From assembly GCA_030037185.1 (NCBI GenBank), contig JASHRR010000694.1, positions 1 to 19,643 of the forward strand: DNA of 19,643 nucleotides, read 5' to 3'. The stretch is from Xanthobacteraceae bacterium (GTDB lineage: Bacteria > Pseudomonadota > Alphaproteobacteria > Rhizobiales > Xanthobacteraceae). Below, one piece after another: positions 1 to 7,437 of this stretch. The first letter of the stretch is position 1; the number at the start of each line of letters is the position of its first letter. The notes below the pieces were generated by a model. It was not told the DNA's origin and searched no databases. It saw only the letters and a program-made list of their open reading frames with translations. Position numbers and translations under genes: made by a program.

Positions 1-950
1 AGGTGCATGCCGTCGTAGCCGCCGACCGAGAACAGATCAGGATTGCGTTTGAACTCGGCGTTGTAAGCGCTGACGAAATCGGCATTGGTCTTGGATTGGT
101 GATTGTAGTCGTAGTGGAAGGCGGTAACGATGCCGATCGCCGCATCGCCCATTCCCGCCAAGGCCTGCTCGTCGGTGATCTCCCCTTGCCCCATGACCCT
201 GATCTTCTTCGGATCGATGCCGCGCTCGATGAGGGCCTTCGCCAATGCGGGCGGCTGCGAGCCGCCTGGAATGAATACGAAGACGGCTTGCGGGTCTTGG
301 TCCTTGACGCGCTGAACGAAGGGCGAGAAATCGACGGTGGTCACCGGCATGCGGATGGCGCCGACGATTTCGCCCCCGGCCGCCTTGAACGCACTTTGAA
401 ATGACCCTTCGGCGTCGTGACCCGGAGCGTAGTCGGAAACCATGGTGTAGACCTTCCGGATTCCATTCCTGAAGGCCCAGGTCCCGAGCTGCTCGCAGTT
501 CTGCGGCAGGGTCACCGACACGCGCGCCATGTAAGGCGATCTGGTCGTGATGATCGAAGTCGCCGCGTTCATCACCACCATGAATTTCTTTGCCTCCGCC
601 GACAGGTCGGCGACCGCAAGCGCTTCCGGGGTGATCACGAATCCTGCAAGGACATCGGCGTTGTCGCGCACGATGAGTTGTTGGGCGAGGCGCTTGGCGG
701 CTTCCGGCGCTCCGCCGGTATCGCGGCGGATGATCTCGATCTTCTGGCCGGCCACGGCATCGCCATGCTGTTGCATGTAGAGCTTGATGCCGTTATCCAT
801 TTGCGCCGCCGCATCAGTGAATTGACCTGAATAGGTCATGATCAGGCCGATCTTGACGGTCCCTTGCGCATGGGCCGGCGCAACGGCGCACAGAGACGCA
901 AGCCGGCAGAGACAGACAAGCCAGCAAAGGCCCGCGAGCGTTCTTTGCAT
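1..950 (-). CDS. ABC transporter substrate-binding protein, branched-chain amino acid type (3' part outside window)
   Basis: This is a periplasmic binding protein of the Leu/Ile/Val (Peripla_BP_6) type that would hand a small solute to an inner-membrane ABC importer. The reading frame opens at ATG 950-948 and stays open to the left edge, giving about 316 residues, so roughly the last 70-100 are missing. The first ~30 residues form a signal peptide ending APAHAQG. The mature protein starts KIGLIMTYSGQFTD, typical of the family, followed by DNADVLAGFVITPE, a VYTMVSDYAPGHDAEGSF segment that begins the second lobe, and VFVFIPGGSQPPALAKAL. A purine-rich GGGAGG lies about 8 bases before the ATG. 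The gene is divergent from the thiamine operon. Substrate is unknown; family members bind amino acids, amides, urea or aromatic acids. No permease or ATPase gene is in the window. Confidence 0.93.
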   Translation of the reverse strand, partial: MQRTLAGLCWLVCLCRLASLCAVAPAHAQGTVKIGLIMTYSGQFTDAAAQMDNGIKLYMQQHGDAVAGQKIEIIRRDTGGAPEAAKRLAQQLIVRDNADVLAGFVITPEALAVADLSAEAKKFMVVMNAATSIITTRSPYMARVSVTLPQNCEQLGTWAFRNGIRKVYTMVSDYAPGHDAEGSFQSAFKAAGGEIVGAIRMPVTTVDFSPFVQRVKDQDPQAVFVFIPGGSQPPALAKALIERGIDPKKIRVMGQGEITDEQALAGMGDAAIGIVTAFHYDYNHQSKTNADFVSAYNAEFKRNPDLFSVGGYDGMH

Positions 951-1239
951 GATTTGACCTCCCAGGCAAAGATACGCGAACGCCGTCGGGGATTGACCCC
1001 GATCAAATGGGTGTTCGCAATTGGCGGTTCGGCCCGGAGTTGTACTCCCTTTCCAAGGCAGACTCCACCGTTCGCGGCTTCTTGGATGCTTCTTGGAGGG
1101 GTTTTTAACTAAAAGGAGTTGGATCATCTCTCCCGCCGGCCGCGTCGACGTCCTTCTTGCGGCGGCGCCGCGCGTAAGGCGTGGACGGCCGGGACAAGTC
1201 AGGCGGCCGGCCGCTCACCTCCGCTCAGGTGTGCGCCTC

Positions 1240-1268
1240 TTGACCCCCGCGTGGGGGCGGCATTAAAT
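1240..1268 (+). promoter_or_regulatory. Putative sigma70-type promoter of the thiamine operon
   Basis: TTGACC at 1240-1245 (5 of 6 to the -35 consensus) and TTAAAT at 1263-1268 (4 of 6 to the -10) are separated by exactly 17 bases, which would start transcription near 1275, immediately upstream of the TPP aptamer. The spacer holds a GC palindrome, CCCCC-GCGT-GGGGG (1244-1257), which could be incidental. The rest of the divergent intergenic region from 951 shows nothing else I recognise. The promoter is inferred from position and consensus only. Confidence 0.5.
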
Positions 1269-1276
1269 GCATGCGA

Positions 1277-1378
1277 GTTCCAGGGAGATCCCCGACAAGG
1301 GGCTGAGAAACCGCTGGCCGATCGGCAGCGCGGAAATCCTTTGAACCTGACCCGGTTCGTACCGGCGTAGGGATTGGA
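1277..1378 (+). promoter_or_regulatory. TPP riboswitch (THI box aptamer)
   Basis: The two conserved TPP-aptamer blocks are present in the right order and spacing. CTGAGA at 1303-1308 lies in the pyrimidine-sensing arm, next to a GATCCCC-GACA-GGGG stem. TGAACCTGA at 1342-1350 is followed by a CCGG-TTCGTA-CCGG hairpin and GCGTAGGGA, the pyrophosphate-sensing arm. TTCCA (1278-1282) can pair with TTGGAG near 1375 to close helix P1. It sits directly upstream of four thiamine genes, so it should shut down their expression when thiamine pyrophosphate is plentiful. End coordinates are approximate. Confidence 0.95.
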
Positions 1379-1401
1379 GATCGTCTGTCACCCAGCGGAA
1401 A

Positions 1402-1432
1402 TCTCCACCCGAAGCGAGTGGAGGTTTTTTTT
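1402..1432 (+). terminator. Riboswitch expression-platform hairpin with U8 tract; contains the thiO ribosome binding site
   Basis: CTCCAC (1403-1408) pairs with GTGGAG (1418-1423), extended by a T-G wobble, around a 9-base loop. Eight T residues (1425-1432) follow at once, and the thiO ATG begins at 1433. This has the form of an intrinsic terminator, but the 3' arm also contains GGAGG (1420-1424), spaced 8 bases from the ATG. Folding would therefore both favour termination and hide the ribosome binding site. TPP riboswitches of proteobacteria often act on translation and those of Gram-positives on termination; which one operates here cannot be read from sequence alone. Confidence 0.75.
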
Positions 1433-2761
1433 ATGCAGGTTGTCTTTTCCGCAACCGGATCGACAGGCAACGGACCGTCCGCACCCCTGACTTTACGTCC
1501 CCCGCGTGCCGTGGAGGACCCGACCGCCGTCGATGTAGCGGTTGTGGGCGCGGGTGTGATCGGCTTGTCGATTGCGTGGCGGCTCGCATTGCGCGGCCTT
1601 GCGACGGCAGTGTTCGAGCGCGCGACCGCAGGCGCAGGCGCGAGCCTTGCGGCTAGCGGCATGTTGGCGGCCGCTGCCGAGCATGAACCGGGGTGCCACG
1701 ACCTGCTGGCGCTCGCTCTCGATAGCCAACGACAATGGCCGCGGTTTCGTGCGGCCCTGGAGGCGCAATCGGGCGGAGATATCGATTTTCGCGACAGCGG
1801 CACCCTGGTGGTGGCGCTCGGTCGCGACGAGGTGGAGCGGCTGCGTTTTCGCTATGAGCTTCACAAGCGCTGCGGGCTGCCGACCCGCTTTATCGGTGGG
1901 CCGGAGGTGCGCGCCCTGGAACCTGCGCTGCGGCCTTCGGTTGCGGCCGGACTCTATTGCGCCGACGATCATCAGGTCGATCCACGGCTGGTGATGGCGG
2001 CCCTGCGGGCCGCATATATCGCGGCCGGCGGTCGCTTGTACGAGCATTGCCCCGTCACTGCCGTAGAACTCGAAGGCGGAGGGGTTGCCGGATTGGCGAC
2101 CGCCACCAGCGGTTGCCGGGCGCGCACGGTCGTGCTTACGGCGGGCGCGTGGACCGGCGACCTCCTTCCGCCTGGTCTCACCGTGCCGGTGCGTCCGCTC
2201 AAGGGGCAGGCGCTTGCGGTTCGGACGACGGGAGATACCGGAACGCTCGCGCACATCGTCTGGACGGAGCAAATCCACATGGCGCCGAAGGGCGACGGCC
2301 GGCTGATCGTCGGTGCCACCGTCGAGGAGCGTGGCTTCGACGATGCCGTCACGGCGGGTGGCCTGTTTGCGTTGCTCGAAGGCGCACGCCGTGCCTTTCC
2401 GGCCACAGAGGAGATGGCGATCGAAGCGGTGTGGACCGGCTTTCGGCCAAGCTCGATCGACGACGCTCCGATCCTTGGGCGGACGTCAATCCCGGGCCTC
2501 GTGCTTGCGACCGGCCATCATCGCAACGGTTATCTGCTTGCCCCAGCGACGGCATTTGCTATCGAAGCGCTGATCACCGAAGGCGCTTTGCCGGTTTTGG
2601 CCCGGCCATTCGAATTGGATCGCTTTGACTCCGCGGCGGCCCACCGCCAGGCCGCGCCCCCTTTCTTGCCTGACCCGAGTGCCAACCCTCCCTCCCCCGT
2701 TTGCGGGGGAGGCTTAGGCAGGGAGCAGGGGGCCGCGTGCAAGACTGGAATGTTGGCATGA
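1433..2761 (+). CDS. thiO: Glycine oxidase ThiO (FAD-dependent, thiamine thiazole pathway)
   Basis: ThiO oxidises glycine to iminoacetate (dehydroglycine), the C2-N unit of the thiazole ring, using FAD in the cytoplasm. Evidence is the Rossmann motif VAVVGAGVIGLSIAWRL (GxGxxG at residues 39-44), the DAO-family segment near residue 230 with the LTAGAWTGDLLP motif, and GFRPSSIDDAPILG plus ATGHHRNGYLLAPATA near the C terminus. I chose ATG 1433 (442 residues) because GGAGG lies 8 bases upstream; an in-frame GTG at 1418 lies inside the hairpin. Typical glycine oxidases have about 370 residues. Here about 30 extra precede the FAD motif, and the last ~30 are proline/glycine-rich and encoded by a hairpin repeat. 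First gene of the operon; it overlaps thiS by four bases (ATGA). Confidence 0.95.
   Translation: MQVVFSATGSTGNGPSAPLTLRPPRAVEDPTAVDVAVVGAGVIGLSIAWRLALRGLATAVFERATAGAGASLAASGMLAAAAEHEPGCHDLLALALDSQRQWPRFRAALEAQSGGDIDFRDSGTLVVALGRDEVERLRFRYELHKRCGLPTRFIGGPEVRALEPALRPSVAAGLYCADDHQVDPRLVMAALRAAYIAAGGRLYEHCPVTAVELEGGGVAGLATATSGCRARTVVLTAGAWTGDLLPPGLTVPVRPLKGQALAVRTTGDTGTLAHIVWTEQIHMAPKGDGRLIVGATVEERGFDDAVTAGGLFALLEGARRAFPATEEMAIEAVWTGFRPSSIDDAPILGRTSIPGLVLATGHHRNGYLLAPATAFAIEALITEGALPVLARPFELDRFDSAAAHRQAAPPFLPDPSANPPSPVCGGGLGREQGAACKTGMLA
2686..2732 (+). repeat. Dispersed GC-rich hairpin repeat, copy A, inside the 3' end of thiO
   Basis: A perfect 9-base inverted repeat, CCTCCCCCG-TTTG-CGGGGGAGG (2691-2712), is flanked by CCCTC on the left and GCTTAGGCAGGGAGCAGGGGG on the right. 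It is translated in frame as the ThiO tail residues PPSPVCGGGLGRE. A shorter relative lies at 5530-5560 with the same flanks (CCCTCCCT, CCCC, GGCTTAGG, AG, AGGGGG) but without the central hairpin. Similar elements are common between genes in Bradyrhizobium-type genomes. Confidence 0.75.
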
Positions 2762-2970
2762 GGCTGACCGTCAACGGAGAGCCGCGCGAGTGCGTAGCGG
2801 CCAATCTCGCCGAGCTATGGCGCAGCGAGACCGCCGATCTTAAGATTTCCGAGCCGAGGGGGGTCGCGATCTCGCTCAACGGCGCTGTGGTGCGCCGCGC
2901 GGCCTGGGCCGACACGCCAGTGCACGAGGGCGATGCAGTCGAGATCATTCGTGCCATGTCGGGAGGCTAG
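2758..2970 (+). CDS. thiS: Sulfur carrier protein ThiS
   Basis: ThiS is a 70-residue ubiquitin-fold protein whose C-terminal glycine is adenylated and converted to a thiocarboxylate that donates sulfur to the thiazole made by ThiG. The protein starts MRLTVNGEPRE, has the typical VAISLNGAVVRRAAW strand pair and ends EIIRAMSGG, with the required terminal Gly-Gly. The ATG at 2758 overlaps the thiO stop in an ATGA, implying translational coupling; an upstream in-frame start at 2701 would lie inside thiO and the repeat. The activating enzyme (ThiF) is not in this window. Length is normal for the family (about 65-70). Confidence 0.95.
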   Translation: MRLTVNGEPRECVAANLAELWRSETADLKISEPRGVAISLNGAVVRRAAWADTPVHEGDAVEIIRAMSGG

Positions 2971-2972
2971 AC

Positions 2973-3055
2973 GGTTGGGTGGGCAACGGCGCGCGCCGCG
3001 CGCCGCGCCCACCAGCGGCGCTGCGGTGGGCCCGCTTTGCTTTGCCCACCCTACC
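2973..3055 (+). repeat. Long inverted repeat between thiS and thiG
   Basis: GGTTGGGTGGGCAA (2973-2986) pairs with TTGCCCACCCTACC (3042-3055) apart from one mismatch. Inside is a second hairpin, CCCACC...GGTGGG (3008-3030), and a CG-alternating stretch, CGCGCGCCGCGCGCCGCG. The element fills almost the whole 110-base gap and ends 25 bases before the thiG start. It resembles the GGTGGGCAAA-type intergenic repeats of Bradyrhizobium relatives. In the mRNA it would form a strong stem and could attenuate or stabilise the downstream transcript. Confidence 0.8.
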
Positions 3056-3080
3056 ACGGCGATGAATTTCGGAGCATGTC

Positions 3081-3851
3081 ATGACCCCTGATCCCTTCAC
3101 GCTCGCGGGAGAAGCCTTGCGCTCCCGCCTCCTGCTCGGCACTGCCGGCTATCCGACGCAACGTATCCTGGTCGATGCCGTGGCCGCGAGCGGCTGCGAG
3201 ATCGTTACCGTTTCTATCCGCCGCATCTCGCTTCAGGGGCATGGTTTCGACACCGTCAATTTGCTGTCGAAATATCGCTTTCTTCCAAATACGGCCGGCT
3301 GCGAAACCGCGCGCGATGCCATCAGGACGGCGGAACTCGCCCGCGAAGCGCTCCATACTGACTGGGTCAAGCTCGAAGTGATCGGCGATCGCGAGACACT
3401 TTACCCCGACGTAACGGAGCTGATCGAGGCCACCCGCCGCCTCACCGACGACGGCTTCGCGGTGCTGCCTTATTGCAATGACGATCCGGTCGTGTGTCAA
3501 CGCCTCGCCGATGTCGGGGCTGTTGCCGTGATGCCGATGGGCTCGTTGATCGGTTCCGGGATGGGCATTGCCAATCCTGCGAACCTCGAACTGATCTGCC
3601 GCCGCGCCGCGATTCCGGTCATCGTCGATGCCGGCATCGGCACGGCGTCCGATGCCGTCATTGCCATGGAACTCGGCGCCGCCGCAGTCCTGCTCAACAC
3701 TGCCGTCGCCAAGGCCGACGATCCGATCCGCATGGCGGCGGCCATGCGCCACGCGGTCGAAGCCGGGCGCCACGCTTATCTCGCGGGCCGTATTCCGCGC
3801 CGCGGCCGTGCCGAGCCGTCAAGCCCGCAGCTCGGGCTGGTCGGTTCATAA
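3081..3851 (+). CDS. thiG: Thiazole synthase ThiG
   Basis: ThiG is a TIM-barrel enzyme that condenses 1-deoxyxylulose 5-phosphate, iminoacetate from ThiO and sulfur from ThiS thiocarboxylate into the thiazole phosphate. The 256-residue length is normal. The Schiff-base lysine is K97 in [10 protein letters not shown]. Other family landmarks are [62 protein letters not shown] and the closing [17 protein letters not shown] (3071-3074) lies 6 bases before the ATG. It follows thiS across the repeat-filled 110-base gap and is presumably cotranscribed with it. Confidence 0.97.
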   Translation: MTPDPFTLAGEALRSRLLLGTAGYPTQRILVDAVAASGCEIVTVSIRRISLQGHGFDTVNLLSKYRFLPNTAGCETARDAIRTAELAREALHTDWVKLEVIGDRETLYPDVTELIEATRRLTDDGFAVLPYCNDDPVVCQRLADVGAVAVMPMGSLIGSGMGIANPANLELICRRAAIPVIVDAGIGTASDAVIAMELGAAAVLLNTAVAKADDPIRMAAAMRHAVEAGRHAYLAGRIPRRGRAEPSSPQLGLVGS

Positions 3852-4018
3852 GACCCGCCGGGCTCAGCGCTGCTGGTAGCGCCGTCTGCGCGGCTTTGGC
3901 GATCTCCTTCCGCGCCGTTTTACCGCCGCTTTCTCGCCGGAGCCGATCCCGCCGCCGGCGGCAATGTCGACCGCCATGCCGATGATTGCTGCGGTTTTGT
4001 GATAGGAGCGTACGGCTC

Positions 4019-4666
4019 ATGAAACCATTGCCCTCGCCGCTTCTCGTCATCACCGACCGCCATCAAGCGCGGCATTCCATCGAGACAATCGCCGAGGCCG
4101 TCGGACAGGCGGGCGGGCGCTGGCTCATGTTGCGCGACAAGGACCTCGAACCAGCAAGTCGCCGCAGGCTCGCCGCCCGCTTGGCCGAGATCGTGGGGCG
4201 TCACGCGATGCATCTCTCAGTCAGCCGCGATGTCACTCTAGCTGCGGAGTGCGGCGCCTCGGTGCACCTTCAGCGGGCTGCAGAGGTCGGCGCTATCCGG
4301 CAGCGCCTCGCACCGGGCGCGCTCATCGGCGCTTCCGCGCATGGCTTGGACGACGTCGGCGCTGCCGCCGCAGCGGGCGCAGATTACGTGACGCTGAGCC
4401 CGATTTTCCTGACCTCCAGCAAGCCCGGCTATGGCCCGGCGCTGGGCGTTGCAGCGCTCGAACTCGCCGCGAGGTGCGGCATTGCGGTCATCGCACTCGG
4501 CGGGCTGACAGCCGATCTGGTCCGCCCCTGCCTCGCTGCCGGCGCCGCCGGGGTGGCTGTCATGGGCGAGGTTATGCGCTCGGACAATCCGGGCCGTGCC
4601 GTCGGCGGACTGTTGGACGCTTGCAAGGCCGCGCGGCCCCGGACGCCGATCGCGGCGACGGAGTGA
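4019..4666 (+). CDS. thiE: Thiamine phosphate synthase / TenI-family protein (non-canonical active site)
   Basis: This is a TIM-barrel protein of the ThiE/TenI family. ThiE joins the thiazole and pyrimidine halves; TenI instead tautomerises the thiazole carboxylate. The fold landmarks are present: LLVITDRHQ, WLMLRDKD (residues ~38-45), GASAHGLDD, YVTLSPIFLTSSKPGYGPAL and VIALGG. However, the metal and pyrophosphate residues of classical ThiE (an N-D pair before the alpha-4 region and GQ-D after VH) are replaced here by LSVSRDV and SVHLQRAAE. ATG 4019 is preferred, with AGGAG (4004-4008) upstream, giving 215 residues; an in-frame TTG at 3986 is a weaker option. It is the last gene of the operon, 167 bases after thiG. 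Family is certain; the exact reaction is not. Confidence 0.85.
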   Translation: MKPLPSPLLVITDRHQARHSIETIAEAVGQAGGRWLMLRDKDLEPASRRRLAARLAEIVGRHAMHLSVSRDVTLAAECGASVHLQRAAEVGAIRQRLAPGALIGASAHGLDDVGAAAAAGADYVTLSPIFLTSSKPGYGPALGVAALELAARCGIAVIALGGLTADLVRPCLAAGAAGVAVMGEVMRSDNPGRAVGGLLDACKAARPRTPIAATE

Positions 4667-5003
4667 GATGCAGAAACGGCCGCTTCATTGGCACGGTCAT
4701 TTCGCAGTGCCGAAAATTGGAAATGCTTTACGGTACGAAAGAATTCCGGCGTTGCCGCCCGATGTTGTTGAGGCACGCCGCCACGCGATTGCCGCTCGGT
4801 GCCTCCAATCATGCCGCGCCGAGCCCCGCCTTTCGGCCTGGGCAATCGATCAAAAAAACGAACGACGAATTGGCGACAGAGAAACGTCTTGAGGAAATGG
4901 TTGCATACCGCGAGGGCGCCGCCGTCACTGACCATTTATTTCGCAGCGTGCCGGAACAGGGTCGTCTTGCCCCGCCCCGCCGCAGCTGCATCAGGTGACG
5001 GAG
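4667..5003. other. Intergenic region, thiE to the cupin gene (convergent)
   Basis: This gap lies between converging genes. An ATG right after the thiE stop opens a 74-codon frame (4669-4892), but it has no good ribosome binding site and no recognisable content, so I do not call it a gene. The tract AATCGATCAAAAAAACGAAC near 4845-4865 is the only AT-rich patch. No convincing terminator hairpin was found. Confidence 0.5.
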
Positions 5004-5393
5004 TTACGGGGCCGGCGACGCCAGCGGTTTGCCCTTCTCGACGATGTAGTTGGCGAGAACTTTGAACACCTGGCCCGGAACCGTGCATGCGTCGTGCGGC
5101 GTGTTGGGTGGAATCTGGAACGAATCGCCAGCCTTCAAGGTCTGGTCCGGCCGGCCCGCCACCTTGAGAATAAGCGCTCCTTCAATCACATAGCTGCTCT
5201 CGACACCCGGATGCGTATGGCGACCCGCGCAGTTGCCGGGCGCGATTTCCGCGATTGCACTCACGACGTTGTACCCCGGCGGGAAATCGACCGTCTGCAA
5301 CGGCGTGCGCTTGATGGCCGACTGCTGTGCAAGGGCCGAGACGATTGCGACGGGCGCGACGGCGACCGCAATGATGAGCGATTTCTTATGCAC
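5004..5393 (-). CDS. Small exported cupin-domain protein
   Basis: A single-domain cupin with a signal peptide, so probably periplasmic; function unknown. Residues 1-23 (KKSLIIAVAVAPVAIVSALAQ) form the signal. The first cupin motif is clear: G-N-C-A-G-R-H59-T-H61-P-G-V-E65 and G72, and the second is AGDSFQIPPNTPHDA with H100. Together these supply the usual His/His/Glu/His metal site. GTG 5393 is preferred because GGGAGGA lies about 8 bases upstream; an ATG nine codons upstream (about 5420) is possible but that ribosome binding site would fall inside the protein. Small cupins of this type are often metal-binding enzymes or sensors. It is oriented toward the thiamine operon and does not look related to it. 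Confidence 0.85.
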   Translation of the reverse strand: MHKKSLIIAVAVAPVAIVSALAQQSAIKRTPLQTVDFPPGYNVVSAIAEIAPGNCAGRHTHPGVESSYVIEGALILKVAGRPDQTLKAGDSFQIPPNTPHDACTVPGQVFKVLANYIVEKGKPLASPAP

Positions 5394-5529
5394 GGCTGGT
5401 CCTCCCTCGACATAATCAAGCATCGGCGGCGTGGACGCACGCCGGGCCGGGATGATATTCCCTCGCTCATGCGATGCGCAACGTGCTCCGTGTCCCGTCA
5501 AAAGCGCAACGCGGAATCAGATCCCTTGC

Positions 5530-5560
5530 CCCTCCCTACCCCGGCTTAGGAAGTAGGGGG
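5530..5560 (+). repeat. Dispersed GC-rich repeat, copy B (shortened)
   Basis: CCCTCCCTACCCCGGCTTAGG followed by AAGTAGGGGG matches the outer parts of copy A at 2686-2732 with the central hairpin missing. CCCTA and TAGGG can still pair. It sits directly in front of the next start codon, so the G-rich end may serve as, or interfere with, its ribosome binding site. Confidence 0.65.
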
Positions 5561-5561
5561 C

Positions 5562-5954
5562 ATGCTACGGCCTCTCGTGATGGCACGAAACACCATGAAG
5601 CTCGGAGTCAAATTGGCGGCGGCCTGGTCCGTCGCAATGTTGCTGATCGCCGCCGGATTGGCCCAGGACGTGCCCGGCGTCGAAATCTGCACTCGCGAAA
5701 GCAGGCTGGACCGGCGTACCGGCTGTCTTCAGAGCAATGTCGAGTTCCTCCAGCAGGTCGTGACCAGGAACGCGCTCGACGCTCAGCAAAAGCTTGCAGC
5801 CGCCACTCGCGAAATCGCGGCGCTCAAGGAGCAGCTGGCCGCAGCGAACCAGGAGCTCGCCACGCTCAAAGATGCGCTAGCTGCCCTGGACGCGAAGATC
5901 GGGCCGCTGGTCAAGGCGGCTCAACCACCTCGGCCGGACGCCAAGCCAAAATGA
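5562..5954 (+). CDS. Hypothetical exported coiled-coil protein
   Basis: The predicted 130-residue protein has a hydrophobic signal segment (LGVKLAAAWSVAMLLIAAGL) ending near A-Q-D at residues 34-36. A short region with two cysteines (EICTRESRLDRRTGCLQ) follows, perhaps forming a disulfide in the periplasm. Then comes a long Ala/Leu/Gln/Glu-rich helix, residues ~57-115, with heptad-like spacing as in AALKEQLAAANQELATLKDA, and a Pro/Lys-rich end. No family was recognised. Start is uncertain: ATG 5562 has AGGA ten bases upstream, but ATG 5580 and ATG 5595 are also in frame, and the last would give a more normal signal peptide. Base composition and signal-plus-coil architecture suggest a real gene. 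Confidence 0.65.
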   Translation: MLRPLVMARNTMKLGVKLAAAWSVAMLLIAAGLAQDVPGVEICTRESRLDRRTGCLQSNVEFLQQVVTRNALDAQQKLAAATREIAALKEQLAAANQELATLKDALAALDAKIGPLVKAAQPPRPDAKPK

Positions 5955-6296
5955 CGGGATCTGGGCGTTTCCGAAATTCGAGAGCGATACCCTTTCGCAT
6001 CTGGCTGGGCCGGGGACACTGACGGTTTCTCAAGGTCATCCCGCACCGACCGGGCAGGGCGCCTGGCGACTTTCCGGCGAGGTGTTTCGCGGACAACGCC
6101 GTGCTGCCTCGCGGCACAGCGCGCCGCATCTCGCCGGGTCTGCGGGTCACCGATAGCGCCAAAGGCCTCCAGTTGTCGGCCGCCGGGTCGTTGAGTGCAG
6201 CAGCGACGATGGTTTCCGGCCGGGATCGCCGTCGATGCATGTGCACACGCCCCCATCAGGGAACGTTTGGCGCCGCGGCTGCAAAACGGTCCGCGA
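5955..6296. other. Intergenic region without a recognised gene
   Basis: This region separates two converging genes. Several open frames cross it on both strands, but all are arginine-rich shadows with no start signal or family features. I see no clear intrinsic terminator or repeat. Confidence 0.5.
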
Positions 6297-7145
6297 TCAG
6301 AAATCCGATTTGTTCGCCACCGGCATGTGGTAGTCGAACAGGTGCTGGTTGTTCTCCGCGCACGCCTCTTCATGCATCGGCATCTGGACACGCCTCAGTT
6401 TGCCGATTGCCGACCACGGTTGATAGAACGTGTCGGGGTCCTCGACGCGGAAAGTCACTTGCAGCGTCTTGCCGCCGTCGATTAATTTATAACGTTCCAC
6501 CACATGCAGCTTTGCGGTATGCGGCGTGCGATAGTTATCTATGAAGGTTTTGTCGTTTAATCCAACAGTATCCACAACGAGCGTATCGCCTTCGTAATGG
6601 CCTACCGATTCTCCGTACCAGGAAGGCGTGAGGTCGGCCGAATGCGGCACATCGAGATAGACGCGGCGAACCTGAGCGTCGCCCGAGAAAATCATCGTCA
6701 CCTGTTTCGGTGTTTGCATGAAGTGGATTGGCTCGACCGCGGCCATGATGAAGGCCGGAACGCCTGATGGCATGCAACTTGAGCGCGCCGAATAGGGCAT
6801 CCCGCCGGAAAGCGCTTTTTCGTTCTCCCGCTTCATGATCTCCTTTGCCCAAGGCTTAATGTTGGGATTGCCGAGATCGGCGATACGAAATGTCGGTTGG
6901 GCTCCACGCGCACGAAATTCGTTGTTGGAGATATATGGATGGGCCGGATCGCTGCGTGTCGGGCTAGGCTCACCGGGGATGGCGATGTAGTCCCCGAGGC
7001 CGAAAACCCATGCAGCGTCATTGGAGGAGAAATCAGGGATCGCTGGACCCTGTTCCGCAGCAAGCCTTGGACCCGAGGCTGTCCAAATCAACGCGGTAAA
7101 TGCCCCGATCGCAAGCAGGCTTCTCCATGAATTGAATTTAGGCAT
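6297..7145 (-). CDS. Hypothetical secreted protein, partner of the DUF6152 gene
   Basis: A 282-residue protein with a signal peptide (residues 1-~31, SLLAIGAFTALIWTASGP, cleavage near LAAEQG). The mature part shows a conserved-looking core: SARSSCMPSGVPAFIM, PIHFMQTPKQVTMIF, RRVYLDVPHSADLTPSWYGE, GHYEGDTLVVDTVGLNDKTF and LHVVERYKLIDGGKTLQV. This pattern belongs to an uncharacterised family of secreted proteins frequent in Bradyrhizobium and other Proteobacteria, often beside DUF6152 genes; I know of no established function. ATG 7145 is chosen (GAGG six bases upstream) over an ATG ten codons earlier, because it gives a standard signal peptide. It lies downstream of the DUF6152 gene on the same strand, across a 292-base gap in which I see no gene. 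Confidence 0.8.
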   Translation of the reverse strand: MPKFNSWRSLLAIGAFTALIWTASGPRLAAEQGPAIPDFSSNDAAWVFGLGDYIAIPGEPSPTRSDPAHPYISNNEFRARGAQPTFRIADLGNPNIKPWAKEIMKRENEKALSGGMPYSARSSCMPSGVPAFIMAAVEPIHFMQTPKQVTMIFSGDAQVRRVYLDVPHSADLTPSWYGESVGHYEGDTLVVDTVGLNDKTFIDNYRTPHTAKLHVVERYKLIDGGKTLQVTFRVEDPDTFYQPWSAIGKLRRVQMPMHEEACAENNQHLFDYHMPVANKSDF

Positions 7146-7437
7146 ATCTGTCCTCGCTGTGCAGATCCGTTGCAAGACCGATGATCATCGGCGACCAGGC
7201 TCATCGTCGAACGCGGCGTGGCAGCGCGAAGAGCCGGACTGCTCCCGACGCCGCCGATCAACGTCGGCTTCGGCTCCTGGCTGAAGGCGTCTTGCTCACA
7301 GTGTTCAATTCCCCGCCGACACAATGTCGCGCCCCGCGGTCGGTCGAGAGACAAAACCGTCGCCTCGGTAACCGCCGAGGCGGCGCTACTCCTGCGAGCA
7401 AGCCGCGCCAGCGGCGAAATCCGCGAGCCTTGACTTG

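Noticed and set aside
1244..1257. CCCCCGCGTGGGGG palindrome as an operator for a repressor
   Set aside because: It lies between the -35 and -10, which is suggestive, but simple GC palindromes are frequent in this DNA and the riboswitch already explains regulation.
4249..4998. Plus-strand 249-codon frame overlapping thiE and running past it
   Set aside because: Its first half is the arginine-rich shadow of thiE in another frame; no start signal and no domain in the part beyond thiE.
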